DNA of 64,000 nucleotides from the NCBI RefSeq assembly GCF_037975245.1, contig NC_092583.1:13295764-13359763 (forward strand), read 5' to 3'. This DNA comes from Apostichopus japonicus (Eukaryota; Echinodermata; Holothuroidea; Aspidochirotida; Stichopodidae). The position numbers were made by a program, and so were the translations under genes. Shown here piece by piece: positions 60,301 to 64,000 of the stretch (the stretch's first letter is position 1; each line of letters opens with the position of its first letter). The notes under the pieces are model-generated. The model saw only the letters and a list, made by a program, of their open reading frames with translations. It did not search any database and had not been told where the DNA came from.

Positions 60301-63122
60301 TACAAGCAAATGCAGTAGTAAGGATTATTGGAACATATGCGATATCTGCATGTCTCCTACAAATGTTTTACAGGTACGACATGGGCTACCAAAGGGATGG
60401 ATGGTTTGTTCTTAATCTTGTCCTTGCAGTTACAAACAGATGTGGGTAATGAATCAGTTCTCCATGGAGCAACATAACATGAACTGCACTGTAAGAGATA
60501 AACATTATTCCATTTCCATATGGAGGTGTAAACTTTACACCTTTTCATTTTGGTGGAGTCTGTTTATGCCAAAGTATATGAATACACTCTGCTTGATAAT
60601 CACAGGGTAACTTTCCAATTTTTCCTGCCCTTTGGTAGAAATTTTATTTCTATGGAGTAGCACCATGTTGTGTAGCAGTATTTGACAGTGATAACAGGGC
60701 TGTAGCCTGGGTAGAACCCCTATGGGTGCAGTTGAGGTCAGGGCCTTTTTTATGGAATTTTTAGGTGGGTGGGGGTAGTGGGGGGGGAGGATTTCCCAGA
60801 AGGGATCATCATGACAATATCAGAGTGGAGTGCCACCATCGGTTGGCGCATAGTGTACCAAGAAAAGTTTTGCCCAAATTGCTTCTCAGATTGCAGGAAA
60901 TGGCACTTCCCAGGCCTTGTAAGTTGCATCTAAACATTCTTCATTTTGAGAATCTCATCAATGATTGCTGAACACACTGTCTTGGTCGATGGTTCAGCTG
61001 TTGTATCACTGTTACACACCATTGCTGTGCATTAGCTACAGTACGAGACTTAAGAGATTAACCTACAAAATATTGACTTCAGGTGTGTACTGTGTATTGT
61101 GTTGTTAGGGCAACATCATCTGTAATCGGTATTCAGCAGCAACACTTTCATATTAGAATGTGCACACTAATTTAAATCTTAGGAGCTCTCTACGATTATT
61201 ATTATTCTAACAAAACTGAAAAAGCAAACACACTGTCATCGCTTCAGCGATTGTGCATGAACATGATGAGCAGTTAAATACATCTGGCGTTCTTTTTGAA
61301 TGTCATTCCTACAATACATGCCGAGGATCTTGAGGTTGCAAACTACTGACGAAAGAAACAAGAAACACATTGCTAAACTGCAGCTGCCACCCCACCCCCA
61401 CTCAACCCTGTATAAATAACATGCAACTTGTGCTATTCAGCTACTTCGATTGGTGAAAAGTGAACATGGGCTAGGGAAGTGTGCAAACTAATTCAGCAAT
61501 CTGTTCAGTCTTGTTCTGCAGATGGTCAAGAACTTTATTCCTCTATACTATCAACAGATAAATAAAATCACTCCTTATCATTTAGGTGAACCATAGCTAA
61601 ATCAGCTATTTGCTATACTGTTGAATTCTTTTTGCATCTTCTTTCAAATCAATTAGCTATTAATAGTACTACCATGGATAGTGCAATGACACCAATCTGT
61701 AATTATGAAGAAGTGTCAAGGGCAAGTAACTGGAGATCTTAGTTCGGGTAATCCTGCAAGCCTAACACTACTATCTTGATCTCACAGGATCAGAATCTCT
61801 CCTTAAAGTTTGGAGGGGGGGGGGATGGGGGGGTTCAGGATTGCAGAGTCTGATCCTGAGTATGGGTGTTCACATAACCACATTGATGGTCCCTGTGGTA
61901 TTAGATCCCACTTGCTAATACCAGGTATGAACAAGGCTTATGTGTTTGGCTATAAATAGTAAACATTTATATCATTTTTTCCGACAGATGGGACGTGTTC
62001 ATCAAGTCAGTTTACATGTGGTAATGGAAATTGCATCCCAGACTTCTATATCTGTGATGGCTTTTCCGATTGTTCTGATGACTCTGATGAAGAAGAATGT
62101 GGTACGGCAGATTCACTTTAATAAATATATAAGTTTGTTCTTCCATTGTTCATACTATGATGCAGCTGTTTATCTAGGTGGACTGTCTACAATCTGTGGA
62201 GTGTGAATTCAAAGTGGATGTGTCCGGAGCCTATAGTTAGTTTTCATGCATTCTGTGCTCAATGACACTGAGGGGTGGGATCTGGAGGGTCACTGCTCAC
62301 CCCTCATGGAAGATCCAGGATTGTAGGCTAAAAGTTTGCACAGAGTTGATATTTGCATATCGGCTCTAAAGAAGTCCTTCTACACTGTCCACCATGTGGG
62401 GTTTTACTCTGTACGTTCACAAGTCCTAATTGGTTTAGGAGGTTGGAAGATTACACCCACCACCAGGCAATCTTGTATCTGTTTGTTTAAAAGTATATAG
62501 TGAAGTTGCCAAGCCAAGCTGAGGGGATTGGAGGGTCCGTCCATCAACTATGAAGTTCACTAAGAAATCAAATGAGAAACACTGCAATGTCCTGGATGAT
62601 TCTCTCTAGCAAATTTAATGGTGCCTTCTTGCAGCTGCTGAAGCCAAGAATATTCTGTAAAATGTTACCCCTTGGTTAATTAAACTAATTATATTAATAG
62701 TACTTATAGTGCAATGACACCAGTCTGTAATTATTTAGAAGTGACAAGGGCAAGTAACTGGAGATCTTAGTTCAGGTAATCCTGCGAGCCTCACACTACT
62801 ATCTTGATCTCACAGGATCAGAATCTTTCCTTAAAGTTTGGAAGGAGGGGGGGGGGTCAGGATTGCAGAGTCTGATCCTGAGTATGGGTGTTCACACTAC
62901 CACATTGATGGTCCCTGTGGTATTAGATCCCACTTGCTAATACCAGGTATGAACAAGGCATATGTGTTTGGCTATAAATAGTAAACATATCATTTTTTCC
63001 GACAGATGTGACGTGTTCATCAAGTCAGTTTACATGTGGTAATGGAAATTGCATCCCAGACTTCTGGATCTGTGATGGCTTTTCCGATTGTTCTGATGAC
63101 TCTGATGAAGAAGAATGTGGTG
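44713..63122 (+). CDS. Secreted or membrane LDL-receptor class A repeat protein, 5' part (at least 4 exons, runs off the window)
   Basis: Exons: 44713-44824, 59842-59940, 61988-62101 and 63006-63122; all are separated by phase-1 introns. Exon 1 encodes a signal peptide ([17 protein letters not shown]) and a Tyr/Ser-rich stretch ([19 protein letters not shown]); an in-frame ATG at 44680 is an alternative start. Exons 2-4 each encode one complete LDLa module with six Cys and the Ca-binding acidic end ([32 protein letters not shown]). LDLa modules bind ligands extracellularly. Exon 1 is linked to exon 2 by phase and by fit across a 15-kb intron full of repeats, so that link is inferred. Donors of exons 2 and 4 are ambiguous by 3 nt (59937 or 59940; 63119 or 63122). 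No stop or transmembrane exon lies in the window. Confidence 0.75.
44881..44990. repeat. (AT)n microsatellite
   Basis: About 110 bp of nearly pure AT dinucleotide with a few TAT interruptions, just inside intron 1 of the LDLa gene. A minus-strand Tyr/Ile ORF here is an artefact of the repeat. Confidence 0.95.
44996..45262 (-). repeat. tRNA-derived SINE between two (AT)n arrays
   Basis: The minus strand reads TAGCCTAGTGGTAA (A box, 45091-45104) then GGGTTCTAATC (B box, about 45052-45062), with a tRNA-like GTCCGCATATAAAGCGGGAGG between. (AT)n arrays flank both sides (44881-44990 and 45263-45317). The body beyond 45110 is SINE-like; the limits are approximate. Confidence 0.65.
45263..45317. repeat. 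(AT)n microsatellite
   Basis: About 55 bp of uninterrupted AT dinucleotide directly right of the SINE. Confidence 0.95.
45888..46250 (+). repeat. 66-bp tandem repeat, about 5 copies
   Basis: AGACTGCAATGACTAG(C/G)TGCAATTAGAGTATCCTCCTGC followed by GTAATGGACTCACT and CTAGTTATG. Four copies keep the 66-bp period. The fourth is followed by a partial extra piece, so the fifth is offset. Confidence 0.9.
47233..50309. mobile_element. 3.1-kb insertion made of about 400-bp tandem units rich in AGGTCA half-sites
   Basis: Left part CAAGAGCCCAAGGGCACTGT then GGTTCCTTGCTT (47254-47265); right end AAGCAAGGAACC (50298-50309) is its perfect inverted copy, preceded by a hairpin-forming GGTTCCTTTTGC. About 2.4 kb of the interior is tandem units of about 400 bp (GACATTTATG landmark at 47973, 48381 and 48780) with later, shorter units. 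Four units carry a block of four AGGTCA-type half-sites. A (CA)n tract follows. No coding capacity; minus-strand ORFs here repeat with the unit. The element class is unresolved. Confidence 0.75.
50215..50267. repeat. (CA)n microsatellite
   Basis: CA dinucleotide with GCAT and CAGA interruptions near the right end of the 3.1-kb insertion. Confidence 0.9.
50911..50932. repeat. Perfect 22-bp palindrome
   Basis: CAGAGCCGTAT is followed directly by its reverse complement ATACGGCTCTG. A second hairpin (GAGACC..GGTCTC, 50851-50880) lies just upstream, and GTCAAGGTAGAG occurs beside each. Confidence 0.85.
50933..51772. other. CpG-containing unique sequence in the LDLa intron
   Basis: Less AT-rich than its surroundings, with several CGCG and CG-containing words (AACGCGCGGCC, GCGCGCTTTAG, GGGGCCGCGG). 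It could hold a promoter or non-coding first exon, but I see no ORF or splice pair that proves it. Confidence 0.25.
51773..51890 (+). repeat. Left copy of a 120-bp direct repeat (partner 59609-59729)
   Basis: Shares TGTTATCACAATTTCTTTGC, TTCAAGTTGTGA, TGTAAATTGTGCTCATAT and CTTACTCATAT..AGTAAGTCAAAA with 59609-59729, collinearly with small indels. The two copies bracket the retroelement region 7.8 kb apart. Confidence 0.8.
51926..52036 (+). pseudogene. Fragment related to the 41.1-kb ORF
   Basis: In one frame it reads [19 protein letters not shown] and [14 protein letters not shown], matching the minus-strand ORF at 41083-41367. The upstream match (CACCCAATTGGGACAAT) is frame-shifted relative to that ORF, and a MITE family A copy follows directly at 52036. 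It is read as a broken copy. Confidence 0.4.
52036..52265. mobile_element. MITE family A, third copy
   Basis: TAGCATGGACAGTTCAGACACCC at the left and GAGTATTGCGAAGTTCGGACACC at the right. The interior is the reverse complement of about 25980-26210, including ATTGTGGAACGGGTATTTC and the CCAAGAAGATTTT stretch. Confidence 0.75.
52266..53138. other. Repeat-flank sequence, nothing coding recognised
   Basis: CAGAAACAGTA..CCAGGCTCAA(C/T)CAGTCACTTCA..ATGAGTTGTCAGCCA in 52368-52430 repeats 50516-50570 nearly exactly, so both are pieces of another dispersed repeat. A C-rich tract lies near 52811. Confidence 0.5.
53139..53515 (+). repeat. Candidate 5' LTR of the gypsy-like element
   Basis: Ends ACAAATACAACA directly before a primer-binding-site-like sequence. 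It includes an AATAAA (near 53409) upstream of a GACTCTTAGTCTAC region that would fit R/U5. The left border is a guess and no matching 3' LTR was found downstream, so this is a weak call. Confidence 0.3.
53516..53533 (+). other. Candidate tRNA primer-binding site
   Basis: TGGTGCAGGAGCTGAGCA follows the ACA end of the putative LTR, and TGG starts are usual for PBSs matching tRNA CCA ends. The matching tRNA was not identified. Confidence 0.3.
53534..54769 (+). other. Leader of the gypsy-like element or unassigned, rich in AGCCTA words
   Basis: About 1.2 kb before the gag ATG with many AGCCTA/CCTAGCC words, especially 53600-54330. It has no clear ORF. A reading frame open from 54578 joins the gag start at 54770, but the earlier part shows no gag similarity. 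Confidence 0.35.
54770..58616 (+). pseudogene. Decayed Ty3/gypsy-like retroelement (gag, RT, RNase H parts)
   Basis: Remnant of an LTR-type retroelement inside the LDLa intron. The gag start is at 54770 with a retrotransposon capsid-like domain, broken by a frameshift near 55095. A nucleocapsid zinc knuckle CX2CX4HX4C lies at 56054-56095, with gag ending at 56119. The protease region seems deleted: the next ORF (56219-56455) already shows the post-protease linker ([13 protein letters not shown]). RT is spread over several frames at about 56700-57330; its YxDD active site reads YNDI (57228-57239), losing the second Asp. RNase H/connection follows (57343-57777, [12 protein letters not shown]), then LADFLSRNP near 57976. 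No integrase HHCC or DDE domain and no 3' LTR are seen before the similarity ends at 58616. It cannot be active. Confidence 0.85.
55275..55690. mobile_element. Foreign segment interrupting gag
   Basis: Gag-like codons stop near 55270 and resume near 55690. Between them is unrelated AT-rich DNA with T tracts, an ATACAGTACGATTTTATCG motif and an inverted CCAGTAAAA / TTTTACTGGCCCG pair. It is probably a small inserted element; ends and target duplication were not resolved. Confidence 0.45.
58617..59120. other. Intronic, nothing recognised
   Basis: AT-rich DNA downstream of the retroelement remnant, with no LTR-like copy of 53139-53515 and no ORF. Confidence 0.4.
59121..59447 (+). repeat. About 160-bp tandem duplication
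   Basis: CTTATATTGA(C/G)TCTG, GCTGTATGTTAT(T/C)ACATAAGG and CATTTCATGGTAAGACTCTT occur twice in order, about 165-185 bp apart. The second copy has an inserted stretch around 59310. Confidence 0.85.
59609..59729 (+). repeat. Right copy of the 120-bp direct repeat
   Basis: Partner of 51773-51890. It lies 110 bp upstream of LDLa exon 2 and is followed by an AT-rich palindrome (GAATATTCATCATATTATAA, 59750-59800). Confidence 0.8.
59941..61659 (+). other. LDLa gene intron 2
   Basis: No further exon is found. Contains C and G homopolymer tracts (60086-60101, 60770-60790) and no repeat family that I recognise. Confidence 0.5.
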
Positions 63123-63710
63123 GTACGGCAGATTCACTTTAATAAATGTATAAGTTTGTTCTTCCATTGTTCATACTATGATGCAGCTGTTAATCTAGGT
63201 GGACTGTCCACAATCTGTGGATTATGACCCAAAGTGGATGTGTCCGGAGCCTATAGTTAGTTTTCATGCATTCTGTGCTCAATGAACCTGAGGGGAGGGA
63301 TCTGGAGGGTCACTGCTCACCCCTCATGGAAGATCCAGGATTGTAGGCTAAAAGTTTGCACAGCGCTGATCTTTGCATATCAGCTCTAAAGAAGTCCTAC
63401 ACTGTACACCATGTGGGGTTTTACTCTGTACGTTCAAAAGTCCTAATTGTTTTAGGAGGTTGGAAGATTACACCCACCACCAGCGAAGCTGAGGGGATTG
63501 GAGGGTCCCTCCATCAACTATGAAGTTCACTAAGAAATAAAAAGAGAAACAGAGAACCCAAATAGGGTTTAAGTTTGGCATAATTTTTTCAACATCTTCA
63601 CACTGCAATGTGCTGGATGATTGTTTCTAGCAAACTTAATGGTGCCTTCTTGCAGCTGCTGAGGCCAAGAATAATCTGTAAAATGTTACCCCATTGTTTG
63701 CTTAATTGAC
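61660..63710 (+). repeat. Tandem segmental duplication, two 1.03-kb units each with one LDLa exon
   Basis: Unit 1 is about 61660-62693 and unit 2 about 62694-63710. They are collinear throughout: AGTGCAATGACACCA at the start, the exon in the middle, GCTGCTGA(A/G)GCCAAGAAT near the end. Differences are small indels (missing CAGGCAATCTTG stretch and an added AAACAGAGAACCC stretch in unit 2) and scattered substitutions. Each unit carries a complete exon with both splice sites, so duplication added a whole domain in frame. Confidence 0.93.
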
Positions 63711-64000
63711 TCATCTGGCAAAAAATGTCCTTTCAGCTCACTATACATTTACAAACAACCAAATGAAACATTTGCTTAGTTACAGATTTACAATGCATCT
63801 ATAGATTTGTCACTTTGAAATTACAGCAAACTTGGGAATGCCTTCACCTTTAATCTTTTACAGTGAATTTCAGTACACTACAGTTGGGTAAGGCACTGTG
63901 TCAAAAGATAAGCTGCAGCAGCTGCAAAATCCCCTGCAGCAAGGATGAATCATTATAAAACAAAAGAGATTATTTCGGAGACAAGCAGTTCCAATTGTAT
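63123..64000 (+). other. LDLa gene intron 4 (continues past the window)
   Basis: The rest of duplicate unit 2, then unique AT-rich sequence from about 63710. No third copy and no further exon before the edge. Confidence 0.6.

Overview
The window is animal nuclear DNA: AT-rich, intron-rich and densely interspersed with repeats. Its genes are split into short exons with GT/AG junctions, and the tiny ribosomal protein gene RPL41 is spread over three exons. The gene content and the mix of tRNA-type SINEs, hAT and TTAA-type MITEs and a Ty3/gypsy-like element suggest an invertebrate deuterostome, possibly an echinoderm such as a sea cucumber. That placement is inference from general character, not from a diagnostic sequence.

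Layout. (1) 1036-7332 (+): an ankyrin-repeat protein of 542 residues. Six phase-0 exons each carry about one ankyrin repeat, and one large last exon carries a coiled coil and a basic, Ser/Pro-rich tail. (2) 8130-8534: a TTAA-flanked MITE. 9305-11045: a 44/45-bp minisatellite with higher-order structure. (3) 11141-27040 (-): a complete TAF5 gene (TFIID/SAGA subunit), 18 coding exons, 668 residues, LisH + TAF5-N + WD40. All 18 exons were joined by reading frame. Its introns hold a 77-bp tandem array, decayed copies of exon 7 and two facing MITE families. (4) 27397-30464 (+): RPL41 (eL41), head to head with TAF5 across 356 bp. Its second intron contains a 753-bp hAT-type element with a perfect 8-bp target duplication. 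(5) 30.9-44.6 kb: mostly intergenic, with two more hAT-type MITEs, a SINE, local duplications and one unexplained ORF that has a relative at 51.9 kb. (6) 44713 to beyond the right edge (+): a secreted or membrane LDL-receptor class A repeat protein. A signal-peptide/Tyr-rich exon is followed by a 15-kb intron and at least three phase-1 LDLa exons; the last two come from a recent 1.03-kb tandem duplication. (7) Inside the 15-kb intron: a MITE split by a 3.1-kb insertion made of about 400-bp units rich in AGGTCA half-sites, and a decayed Ty3/gypsy-like retroelement (about 53.5-58.6 kb) without recognisable protease or integrase and with an altered RT active site.

The genes do not form a pathway. 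TAF5 and RPL41 are housekeeping genes that may share a promoter region. The ankyrin and LDLa genes are modular repeat proteins whose exon structure mirrors their domain repeats. Coordinates of spliced genes were derived by hand from reading-frame continuity and splice sites; UTRs and transcription starts are not determined.
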